This document shows, one piece after another, positions 14,284 through 22,611 of a stretch of DNA of 35,633 nt. The position numbers and the translations under genes are program-made. Position 1 is the first letter of the stretch, and each line of letters opens with the position of its first letter. The stretch is from an uncultured Muribaculaceae bacterium (GTDB taxonomy: Bacteria > Bacteroidota > Bacteroidia > Bacteroidales > Muribaculaceae): positions 1 through 35,633 of the forward strand of contig CAJUDL010000038.1 in assembly GCA_910585285.1 (NCBI GenBank). Direction: 5' to 3'. The notes under the pieces were generated by a model. The model saw nothing but the letters and a program-made list of their open reading frames with translations, was not told the DNA's origin and did no database searches.

Positions 14284-14883
14284 ATGGCTACCTCATACGA
14301 CGATAAAACCGAGCAAGAGCTTATGACTGACCTTAAAGCAGGTTCGGTCAAGGCACTTAATGCAATCTACGATCGCTATGCCAGAAGACTTTATGCATTT
14401 ATTATCCCATGGGTCAAATCGAGTCAGGACACAGAAGAGATTGTGCAGGATGTTTTTGTAAATCTATGGAAATATCATAAGGATATAGATCCATCCCGCA
14501 GTCTTGAAGCTCTGCTCTTCACAATAGCACAACGATATAGGATCAACGCAGTGAGGTCATTGACAGCCAGTCCGGTGTATGAGGATTTCCTTGAATACAG
14601 CAACAAACTGAAAAGCGAAGATCCAGACAAACTCGAATATGACGACTTTCTTAGGCAATTAAAACAAGCGATCAATTCATTGACGCATTCCCAGAAAGAG
14701 ATTGTCATGATGTCAAAGTTTGAAAATCTCAGCAATGGAGAGATTGCCGAAAAGTTGGGAATAAGCGAAAAGACTGTTCGCAACACACTTTCCGCAGGTT
14801 TGAAGACATTGCGGACATTATTGTCTGATACAGTGCTGTGTCTATTAATGAATGCCTCTCTATATCTAATATCTATGCAATGA
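14284..14883 (+). CDS. ECF RNA polymerase sigma factor (FecI-like)
   Basis: A 199-residue alternative sigma factor. Region 2 (about residues 22-90, with the core-binding DTEEIVQDVFVNLWKY) and region 4 (about 125-180, with FENLSNGEIAEKLGISEKTVRNTLSAGLKTLR) are both clear. The C-terminal ~15 residues are hydrophobic. The stop TGA overlaps the ATG of the fecR-type gene in an ATGA arrangement, so sigma and anti-sigma are translationally coupled. It most likely drives the susC operon downstream. Confidence 0.94.
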   Translation: MATSYDDKTEQELMTDLKAGSVKALNAIYDRYARRLYAFIIPWVKSSQDTEEIVQDVFVNLWKYHKDIDPSRSLEALLFTIAQRYRINAVRSLTASPVYEDFLEYSNKLKSEDPDKLEYDDFLRQLKQAINSLTHSQKEIVMMSKFENLSNGEIAEKLGISEKTVRNTLSAGLKTLRTLLSDTVLCLLMNASLYLISMQ

Positions 14884-15860
14884 AACAAATATTTGATAAA
14901 CTAAAAAATGACAAGCTATCGGTGGAGGAATTGAGACAGCTGCGTCAATCTGTCGCTAATATGAGTGATAGCGAGATTAGCAGTTTACTTGATGCAAATA
15001 CGTTCCCATCTGATGAAGAAAAATATCCAATGAGCGATGAAACTTTTCTTAAAATAAAGAAAGGAATTAATCTTGCGGCTGTTCAATCAGGCAGAAAACT
15101 TCGTATATATAAGGTTCTGATGATTGCAGTAGCTGCAATCATTCCGATATTGCTTGCATCTTGCATTTGGTTGCTAATAGAAGTCTCGGATATGCGCCAG
15201 TATGGAGACGCTATGGAAAAAGAACTAGCGGTTATCACCAATGAGGGGGAATCAGCCGTCGCCACTCTGCCTGATGCCACAGAAGTGACATTGATGTCGC
15301 AGTCAACTCTTAAGTATACTCTTAAAGATTTCAAAGATAACAGCAGAGAGATATTATTTGATGGCGACGGCGTGTTTAATGTAAAAGCTGATAGAGAATC
15401 TCCCTTCAGAATAATATGTAAGAATCTTGAGATTGTTGTGACTGGGACAAAATTCAGCTTATCCGCACGTAATGATTCCGAGACAGCTTCTCTTTATCTT
15501 GAATCCGGAAAAGTTGAAATTGAATGTGGAGCAGATAAACGTTCTATTGGCATCAATCCGGGTGAATTTGCCAGGATAAATACTGCTAATGGCGAAGTTG
15601 AAATAAGTGAAGTCAGCCAGAATTCCGCAAACGCGATGATGAGGGGAGACAAAATATTTGAAAACACCACATTGTCAGAAGTGTTGCAGGAGCTTGAGCG
15701 GTCGTATGGAAAGAAATTCGAATTCAGAAGTTCGGATATACTAAATGATAAATTCACCGGCTATCTCCCCTCTGACAATCTTGAAGAAGTGATAGAAACC
15801 ATTGAGAATTGCTATCATGTCAAATCCGTAATAGAGAAAGACCGGATAATATTTATGTAA
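14880..15860 (+). CDS. FecR-family anti-sigma factor
   Basis: A 326-residue single-pass inner-membrane protein. The cytoplasmic N-terminus (about 1-78) should hold the sigma factor; one membrane helix spans about 79-102; the periplasmic FecR domain (ATLPDATEVTLMSQSTLKY ... RESPFRIICKNLEIVVTGTKFSL) and the C-terminal DUF4974 segment (TLSEVLQELERSYGKKFEF ...) follow. The ATG at 14880 shares its last two bases with the sigma stop codon. A strong terminator follows. It relays the signal from the STN domain of the SusC protein. Confidence 0.94.
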   Translation: MKQIFDKLKNDKLSVEELRQLRQSVANMSDSEISSLLDANTFPSDEEKYPMSDETFLKIKKGINLAAVQSGRKLRIYKVLMIAVAAIIPILLASCIWLLIEVSDMRQYGDAMEKELAVITNEGESAVATLPDATEVTLMSQSTLKYTLKDFKDNSREILFDGDGVFNVKADRESPFRIICKNLEIVVTGTKFSLSARNDSETASLYLESGKVEIECGADKRSIGINPGEFARINTANGEVEISEVSQNSANAMMRGDKIFENTTLSEVLQELERSYGKKFEFRSSDILNDKFTGYLPSDNLEEVIETIENCYHVKSVIEKDRIIFM

Positions 15861-15873
15861 GAAGCAAAAGGAA

Positions 15874-15931
15874 AATAAAAGAGTTGGTTGGTACGCCTCA
15901 ATTATGTGGCGTGCCAACCAACTCTTTTATT
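15874..15931. terminator. Strong bidirectional terminator after the anti-sigma gene
   Basis: Two 24-base arms (15874-15897 and 15908-15931) pair with a single G-U/mismatch position around a 10-base loop. The stem contains GAGTTGGTTGG against CCAACCAACTC, flanked by A-rich and T-rich ends, so it can act for rightward fecR transcripts and for a leftward transcript coming from the susC leader. Confidence 0.85.
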
Positions 15932-15965
15932 ACACTGTCTTTCGTCATTTTTCTGACGATAACGA

Positions 15966-15989
15966 AAAATATGTTATAAAACATATTTT
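15966..15989. promoter_or_regulatory. Perfect palindrome in the susC upstream region
   Basis: Arms AAAATATGTT and AACATATTTT around ATAA form a perfect 10-4-10 inverted repeat, 124 bases before the susC ATG. It could be an operator or an RNA hairpin. Confidence 0.45.
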
Positions 15990-15999
15990 CGATTTGGGA

Positions 16000-16071
16000 C
16001 ACATGGCGATTTACTGTGTAATTCTTAGTACTTGGCAATTTAATGGACTTGTTATGCAAGTCTGCCATGTG
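16000..16071. promoter_or_regulatory. Nested inverted repeats in the susC leader
   Basis: CACATGGC (16000-16007) pairs with GCCATGTG (16064-16071). Inside it GACTTG/CAAGTC (16046-16062) forms a hairpin with a 5-base loop. If transcribed, this gives a folded leader ending 41 bases before the susC ATG at 16113. Confidence 0.4.
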
Positions 16072-16112
16072 ATTAGAATGTGAAAAACTCAATAACAACA
16101 AATAACAACATC

Positions 16113-19100
16113 ATGCAAAAAAACTCAAGACAATGGTCTTTGGTATTCTTCTTGGCAATATCGCTGCTATGGTGCAACGGTATGTTTGCAAGGAGTGAAG
16201 TGCCAAAGGTATCAGTGACAGTGGAGAATTCTTCTCTCAAAGATCTCTTCAAGGAGATAGAAAAACAGACAACATATATTTTTTCCTATCGGGAAGGAGT
16301 ATTGGCGAATGCTCCAAAAGTTTCTGTCTCCCTTAAGAATGTTCCGGTTAACAAAGTCCTTGATGCGGCACTGAAGAATACTGGTATCGGATATCGGATC
16401 GTGTCATCGCGCTCGATAGTAATATCAGACAATCGGAAGAAAAACAATAATAGAAAAGAGGAAGGCAGCAGAAACATTCATGGTAGAGTTGTTGATGCCG
16501 CGGGAGAACCGATAACCGGTGTCACCGTGATGGTAAAAGGCACTACAATAGGCACGGCTGCAGATCTTGACGGGAATTATTCTCTTGGAAATGTGCCGGA
16601 TAATGCCAAGATTGTCTTTAATATGATCGGATACACGAGGAAAGAGATACCTGTGTCTAATGTATCCGGATTTGCCAGAGTGGTGTTGGAGGAAAATTCC
16701 GTATTGCTTGACGAGATGGTTGTTGTCGGTTATGGGCAGCAGTCGGAAAAATTGCTTACCACATCCATAAGTTCCGTTAAAATGGATGACATTGATCAAG
16801 GCAATGATTATAATGTGGCGAAAATGCTACAGGGTAGAACTCCAGGTGTCAGCGTGGCTACCGCCAGTGGTAAGCCGGGTCAGACACCCAATGTCAGGGT
16901 GCGTGGAATTGCCTCCATATCGGGCAGTGCCACACCTCTTTACGTGGTTGATGGTGTTCCTAATGAGAATCTTCCATATCTGAATCCAAACGATATTGAG
17001 CGAATGGATGTGCTCAAAGACGCATCTGCAACAGCTATTTATGGATCGCGTGCCAACAATGGAGTTGTCATCATCACAACTAAATCAGGTGCTACGGATA
17101 CAAAAACAAGATTTAATGCCAGTGTGCGCCATAGTCTTGGTTGGATTGCCCATGATATTGAAATGGCTAACTCTTCTGAATACATACGCACCATTCGTCA
17201 GGCTGTGGAAAATTATAACTATCAGTTCAAAGGTGTCAAAGCTCTGGAGAGTTTTATGGTACCTGACAATATACAGGAAACCAACTGGATGGATTGGCTT
17301 CAACGCGATATGGCAAATACCACCAATGCAAATTTAAGTATGCAGGGTGGTAATTCCAAGACATCTTTCTTCACGTCTATGGGGTATAATACTCAGCAGG
17401 GCATTATAAAAAGAACCAAGTTTGATCAATTTAACGCACGTGCTAAATTCTCACATGTGATTAACAGAATATTTAAGGTAAACTTAAATTTATCAGGGTC
17501 TTATACTTCTGAATTTCTTTCGGAAGAGGGCGATGGTTCATTAAAGATTATACGTTCCGCGCGCGAACAGCAGCCTTGGATAGGTCCGTATGATAAAGAT
17601 GGCAACTATACAAAAAACGGGAGCTCTCTTTTACGTCATAATCCTGTGATGGTGCTTAATGAGGAATCAAATACCAATAACAGGGTGGAGGGTCAAGGAA
17701 GTCTTAATATAGAAATCACTCCATTCAGAGGTTTTAAATGGACACCTTCAGTAAGCGTTTATGGAAAATTCTCTGATGGGAAAAAGAAACTCACTGAGCT
17801 TAATGATGCCAGAGGACAGTCATCAGGTTGGGGCGCTTTGACACAGCAGAAAAACACTACTTACAGGATTGTGATCGACAATGTGTTGCAGTATGATAAC
17901 TCAATCAGTCATCTTATGTATAGCCTTATGGCGGGACATTCATATGAGAAGTATGCATATGAACAATTTGGAGTAAAGAGTGATAACTATAAGGATGATG
18001 CATATCCCTCTTCCGGTTTTGATCTTGTCAATTCAGGTACAGCAATATATCCCAACAGTATCGGATACAATGCCTATGCGATAGAATCATGGTTTGGTCG
18101 GGTTGCTCTCAACTGGGACAACCGTTATATCCTTAATGCTACCATACGCAGTGACGGATCTTCGAGATTTCCAAAAAATCATCGATATGGGACCTTCCCG
18201 TCTGCATCATTAGCATGGAGAATAACAAATGAGCATTTTTTTCCTAAAAATACTGTTCTCAACGACCTGAAACTACGCCTTAGCTGGGGAAACACAGGTT
18301 CGATGGCTGGAATAAGTGACTGGTCTGCCATGTCCTTAATTTCGTCAAGTACCGGTTCTTCCTATAATCATTCTTCCGGTCTCAGCATTGGCAACTCTAC
18401 GGGTGATCTTACATGGGAAAAATCCACTCAATATAATATCGGTGTTGATGCAGAGCTTTTCAATAACAGGCTGCGTTTCGGTCTTGATCTCTATCATCAG
18501 ACCACCAACGGATTGCTCTATAATACGAATCTTATTGCCACTTCCGGATTCACCGGACGCACTGCCAATAGAGGTCGTATTGAAAACAAAGGAATAGAAT
18601 TTATAGCTTCGGGAGATATATTTACGGGAGATTTCAACTGGAACCTTTCTGCCAACATAAGCCATACTAAGAATAAACTGCTTGAACTCGATGGGTCGCT
18701 CGATATGGAAATAAAATCCGCTTCAGGAATTGAAGGAGGCAGTTATCATGCTTTGATCGTTGGAAAACCGGTAAGTGCATATTACATGTATAGACAGGAT
18801 GGAATCTATCAAAAAGACAGCGATGTCCCCGCTAAATTGTATGCAAAAGGTGTGCGTGCCGGAGATGTGATGTATCATGATTTGAACGGAGATGGCGATA
18901 TAACTGCTGATGACAGGATGTATGTCGGCAAAGTCACTCCGGATATTACCGGCGGCATTACATCCACAATGAGTTGGAAAGGGTTTGATCTCGCCATATT
19001 CTGTCAGTTTGCTGCCGGTGGAAAAGTTTTGGCTGCCTGGAGAGGATGTGGCAGTAATGAGGGAACTGAAAGTCTCGGTTATGGTGGAGGACAGTCATTC

Positions 19101-19529
19101 AATATGATCAGCAACGGAGAAACTGTATCATCCAAAGCATATTTTAATATTTCAAAATATGTTGCAAACCACTATTGGTATGGAGAAGGCACAAGCAATA
19201 CGGTCCCCCGCCCAGTGCTTAAGAATACTTTTACGGGAGGATTCTCCAATTACCTGACTTCGACCCGATATCTTGAAGATGCATCTTATTTCAAGTTTAA
19301 AACGATAACTCTCGGTTATACATTACCAAAACATATAGTTTCAAGAGCCAGGATCAGTTCCGTGAGGTTCTATGTATCTCTTGATAATTTCTTCACTTTT
19401 ACAAGCTATTCCGGATATGATCCTGAATTTTCTTATTCCTCATCTCCGAGCGCTGCGACATATGGAGCCGATTTTGGAGAGCAAGCCACTCTCAAAAGCT
19501 TGATATTCGGTGTTAATGTTAATTTCTAA
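16113..19529 (+). CDS. SusC/RagA TonB-dependent receptor with STN signalling domain
   Basis: A 1138-residue outer membrane glycan importer. In order: signal peptide (about 1-26), an STN domain (about 30-95; SSLKDLFKEIEKQTTYIFSY and the repeat-like NVPVNKVLDAALKNTG), a CarboxypepD_reg-like domain (IHGRVVDAAGEPITGVTVMVKGT), the plug with the SusC signature DPEFSY-type ending, the TonB-box-adjacent VVVGYGQQ, and a C-terminal barrel of about 800 residues. The STN domain is the part that contacts FecR proteins, so this receptor is a sensor as well as a transporter. I chose the ATG at 16113; a GTG at 16080 in frame adds 11 residues and lacks support. SusD follows after 4 bases. Confidence 0.95.
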   Translation: MQKNSRQWSLVFFLAISLLWCNGMFARSEVPKVSVTVENSSLKDLFKEIEKQTTYIFSYREGVLANAPKVSVSLKNVPVNKVLDAALKNTGIGYRIVSSRSIVISDNRKKNNNRKEEGSRNIHGRVVDAAGEPITGVTVMVKGTTIGTAADLDGNYSLGNVPDNAKIVFNMIGYTRKEIPVSNVSGFARVVLEENSVLLDEMVVVGYGQQSEKLLTTSISSVKMDDIDQGNDYNVAKMLQGRTPGVSVATASGKPGQTPNVRVRGIASISGSATPLYVVDGVPNENLPYLNPNDIERMDVLKDASATAIYGSRANNGVVIITTKSGATDTKTRFNASVRHSLGWIAHDIEMANSSEYIRTIRQAVENYNYQFKGVKALESFMVPDNIQETNWMDWLQRDMANTTNANLSMQGGNSKTSFFTSMGYNTQQGIIKRTKFDQFNARAKFSHVINRIFKVNLNLSGSYTSEFLSEEGDGSLKIIRSAREQQPWIGPYDKDGNYTKNGSSLLRHNPVMVLNEESNTNNRVEGQGSLNIEITPFRGFKWTPSVSVYGKFSDGKKKLTELNDARGQSSGWGALTQQKNTTYRIVIDNVLQYDNSISHLMYSLMAGHSYEKYAYEQFGVKSDNYKDDAYPSSGFDLVNSGTAIYPNSIGYNAYAIESWFGRVALNWDNRYILNATIRSDGSSRFPKNHRYGTFPSASLAWRITNEHFFPKNTVLNDLKLRLSWGNTGSMAGISDWSAMSLISSSTGSSYNHSSGLSIGNSTGDLTWEKSTQYNIGVDAELFNNRLRFGLDLYHQTTNGLLYNTNLIATSGFTGRTANRGRIENKGIEFIASGDIFTGDFNWNLSANISHTKNKLLELDGSLDMEIKSASGIEGGSYHALIVGKPVSAYYMYRQDGIYQKDSDVPAKLYAKGVRAGDVMYHDLNGDGDITADDRMYVGKVTPDITGGITSTMSWKGFDLAIFCQFAAGGKVLAAWRGCGSNEGTESLGYGGGQSFNMISNGETVSSKAYFNISKYVANHYWYGEGTSNTVPRPVLKNTFTGGFSNYLTSTRYLEDASYFKFKTITLGYTLPKHIVSRARISSVRFYVSLDNFFTFTSYSGYDPEFSYSSSPSAATYGADFGEQATLKSLIFGVNVNF

Positions 19530-19533
19530 GCAT

Positions 19534-20928
19534 ATGGAAATCATGAAAATGAAAAACAGAATACATATATTCTTCGCAACATCGCTTGTCCTATTATTTG
19601 TGACGGCATCTTGTTCCTCAGAGCTTGATGATGTGAAACCTCGACATGCCATACCGCAGGAACATGTGAGCGAAAACGATATGGTGAAGATTCTCAACGG
19701 AGTCTACGCGAAGATGGAATCCTATACCTTCTCGCTTTGGTTCAATGATGATATACAAGGGGAGAATTTTGCAACCAGCACCGGAATCACCCCCATGCCG
19801 GATCCATGTAACATGTCGCCGGATAATATAAATTCCAATATCAATGTGCTTTCTTATTGGCGTAATTCATTCTCAGCATTATATCAGGTGAATTATCTAT
19901 TGGGGATGTATGAGAGATCTGCAAATAAAGAAACTGTGGCAATGAAGAATATTGGGAGTGCCTGCTATTATTTCAGGGCATTTATATATTATCGCCTTGC
20001 CACGCATTTCGGAAATGTGCCTGTGATTCGTGAATGCACGGATGAGATTATCCCGATCTCACCGGAAAGTGAGGTTTGGGAATTTGTAGAAGAGAATCTT
20101 GCAAAGGCTCTTGCAACAGCATCAGAGGAATCGCGATGGTTTGTGGGGAAGGATACTGTAAATGCACTTGCTGCAAGAACAGCCTTGTTTCTTGGAAAGG
20201 GAGTTGAGGCAGCGCAATATGCTGAGGAAGTGCTCGCAAATTCCGCTTATGCCCTTGTTAACAGTGCTATGGATTTTTCTTCAATATTTTTGCCCGACTC
20301 ATCAAGTAAGGAGATAATTTTTGGTTTCGTCAATAATACCAGAACTTCAAGTTACTGCAATTTTGCAGGAGTGGTCAATGACGTAGACGGCAACTGGGAT
20401 TATTCTCCGGCACCGGAATGTTATAGTTCATTGTTTGCCGATGATACAAAATTTCAGAGAACAGGTGATATCCGACATTTTGCTACATTCCAGTCAAATC
20501 CGGTCAATTCGAATCGCGTTATAAAGTTTTCCAATGGTAAGCAGCAACTTGCTAAAAACGATGATTACCTGCATACTCCCGTGATTGTTTCCAGAATTGC
20601 CGAGATGTATCTGATCTCAGCTGAAGGTAAAGGTAAAACCGATGGCGCTAAGCGGTTACACGAATTCCTTGAGAAACGTTACGCCTCGTGCCTTACTGAG
20701 AATGAAATCAAAAGTCTTCCGGATCGCGAGTACCAAAATCTGATACTTGATGAGAGGCGCAGGGAATTTTACGCAGAAGGTATGCGCTGGCAGGATGTGA
20801 AACGCACCCAAAGATATGATCTTCTGAAGACATTGCGCGACAGAACTTATCTAATGTATTATCCTATTCCTCAAGCTGAGATTGATATTGCCGGCAAGGA
20901 AGCATATCCTCAGAATCCGGGATATTAA
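19534..20928 (+). CDS. SusD/RagB-family glycan-binding lipoprotein
   Basis: A 464-residue surface lipoprotein that caps the SusC barrel and binds glycan. It has a lipoprotein signal ending ASC, followed by acidic residues (SSELDDV) as in Bacteroidota surface-export signals. Helical TPR-like segments (YYFRAFIYYRLATHFGNVPVI) and the C-terminal DERRREFYAEGMRWQDVKR segment are family hallmarks. The ATG at 19534 lies 4 bases after susC; ATGs at 19543 and 19549 are close alternatives. Confidence 0.95.
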   Translation: MEIMKMKNRIHIFFATSLVLLFVTASCSSELDDVKPRHAIPQEHVSENDMVKILNGVYAKMESYTFSLWFNDDIQGENFATSTGITPMPDPCNMSPDNINSNINVLSYWRNSFSALYQVNYLLGMYERSANKETVAMKNIGSACYYFRAFIYYRLATHFGNVPVIRECTDEIIPISPESEVWEFVEENLAKALATASEESRWFVGKDTVNALAARTALFLGKGVEAAQYAEEVLANSAYALVNSAMDFSSIFLPDSSSKEIIFGFVNNTRTSSYCNFAGVVNDVDGNWDYSPAPECYSSLFADDTKFQRTGDIRHFATFQSNPVNSNRVIKFSNGKQQLAKNDDYLHTPVIVSRIAEMYLISAEGKGKTDGAKRLHEFLEKRYASCLTENEIKSLPDREYQNLILDERRREFYAEGMRWQDVKRTQRYDLLKTLRDRTYLMYYPIPQAEIDIAGKEAYPQNPGY

Positions 20929-20961
20929 AATGAAATTCATAAAACATAAATTAATATTAAC

Positions 20962-22587
20962 ATGAAGCTCAGATACATGCTTATTTTTGCAGCGGCAGGA
21001 TTACACTCTGTTTGTGCTGCAGTCGGTGCAGTTGCCCAGACTATAGTTGATGGCATTGAATACACTATCTCTTCCGATGGATCATATTATGTTGTGTCGG
21101 GATGTTCTGCAGACATTGTGGATGCTGCGATAAAATCGGAAATTGGAGGGGTGCCTGTCACCGAGATATCCGGCGGAATCTTTAGTGGTACCAAGGCTCC
21201 GCATCTTGTTTCGGCAACTATACCGGGCAGCATTGTGACAATGGGTAATTCCATTTTCCAGAATAATGCAACTCTTGAAACCTGTGTGTTTCTTTCCGGT
21301 GATAAGAACCTGACAATGGGAGGATGGACATTCAATAATGCTACAGCATTGAAAGAAATTATTCTTCCTAAACGACTTGCTGCTATGTCGGGTAATTCTA
21401 ATTTCAACGGATGCACAAGTCTTGAGAAGGTTGTATTTGAAGGAGGCAATATGTTGCTCACTTCTATTCCCCAATATACTTTCGCCAATACTGCAGTGTG
21501 GTATCTTGACATATCCGGTATTGAGAATCTTGCTGTCTTTCCGCCGAATGCGATCGGCTCCAAAGCTTCATCAGTGACGCTGGTAATGTCTCCCTCTATC
21601 GACTTTGTGGAAAAAAGCAGTCCCCAGCAATGGAGACCGGCAAAAACATTTACAAATATCAATGTCACGGATGTCATCTATCCGGAGGGTACAAAAAAGA
21701 TTACAAGAAATGCTTTCAATGGCTACTCTAAAGTAAATTGGCTGACTCTTCCTGAATCGCTTGAGGTAATCGAACCCAAGGCTTTCATGAATTGCTTGGG
21801 TCTCGACAGGGTCGTTGTGCCGGCAGGAGTAAAAGATATCGGCGAGAGTGCTTTCGGACATATTGATTCCGACAGAGGAGTGAACGAGGTTATACTTCTG
21901 CAGCAGGGAGGAGCATTCCCCAACACTGACGGAAAATCAATTATTGCATCTGATACCAAAGCGTATTGTTACTCAGATTTAGAGAATATTCCTGAAGAAA
22001 TCATCAAAGTTCCAGTTGTATCCGGTGGAGCATACCAGACATATATTAGTCCTATTGCCATTGAGATTCCGAAGGATTCGGAAGCATCTTGCATAACGGG
22101 CGTCAGTGACGGCAAAGTGGTTTATGATTTTTCTCAATTTAGATCAGAATCTGAACTTCCGGCAAACACACCTGTTCTGATGCATCGTTCTGATAACAAT
22201 GATACTGTCCTGTATCCGGTCATGGTTCCTGATAATGTGGATGACCCAGTGGAAAATAATCTTCTCACAGTGCCCGACAATATGTTTGAGGAAAGTAAGA
22301 AGTATTATTGTCTTTCCAATTATGGTGGAGGATGTGCATTTACAGAGGTTGAAGAAACAAATCCTGAGGAGGGAAGAGTATATCTCGCACTTGAAAAATC
22401 TTTGGCAGGAGATACATCTGCTTACATTGTAAGTGATTCACAAGGTATAACCACCGTTGTGCAAACGGTAGAAACCTTAGAAGAGAATGATGCTCCGGTA
22501 TATTCGATAATGGGAGTAAAAGTGGATTCAAATAATCTGGTTCCCGGAATATACATAAAGAACGGAAAGAAATTTATTGTCAGATAA
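20962..22587 (+). CDS. Secreted leucine-rich-repeat (BspA-like) protein of the PUL
   Basis: A 541-residue protein with a signal peptide (about 1-26, ending AVAQ). The central part holds BspA/LRR_5-type repeats (VTEISGGIFSG..., TMGNSIFQNNATLETCVF, ITRNAFNGYSKVNWLTLPESLEVIEPKAFMNCLGLDRVVVPAGVKDIGESAF). A beta-rich region follows, and the protein ends with VPGIYIKNGKKFIVR, a tail common in secreted Bacteroidota proteins. Such proteins often act in binding; an enzyme is not indicated. Its place directly after susD, where a SusE/SusF-like binding protein usually sits, suggests a glycan- or protein-binding role. Confidence 0.85.
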   Translation: MKLRYMLIFAAAGLHSVCAAVGAVAQTIVDGIEYTISSDGSYYVVSGCSADIVDAAIKSEIGGVPVTEISGGIFSGTKAPHLVSATIPGSIVTMGNSIFQNNATLETCVFLSGDKNLTMGGWTFNNATALKEIILPKRLAAMSGNSNFNGCTSLEKVVFEGGNMLLTSIPQYTFANTAVWYLDISGIENLAVFPPNAIGSKASSVTLVMSPSIDFVEKSSPQQWRPAKTFTNINVTDVIYPEGTKKITRNAFNGYSKVNWLTLPESLEVIEPKAFMNCLGLDRVVVPAGVKDIGESAFGHIDSDRGVNEVILLQQGGAFPNTDGKSIIASDTKAYCYSDLENIPEEIIKVPVVSGGAYQTYISPIAIEIPKDSEASCITGVSDGKVVYDFSQFRSESELPANTPVLMHRSDNNDTVLYPVMVPDNVDDPVENNLLTVPDNMFEESKKYYCLSNYGGGCAFTEVEETNPEEGRVYLALEKSLAGDTSAYIVSDSQGITTVVQTVETLEENDAPVYSIMGVKVDSNNLVPGIYIKNGKKFIVR

Positions 22588-22611
22588 CGTGGTTATGTAA
22601 AAAACATCAAA

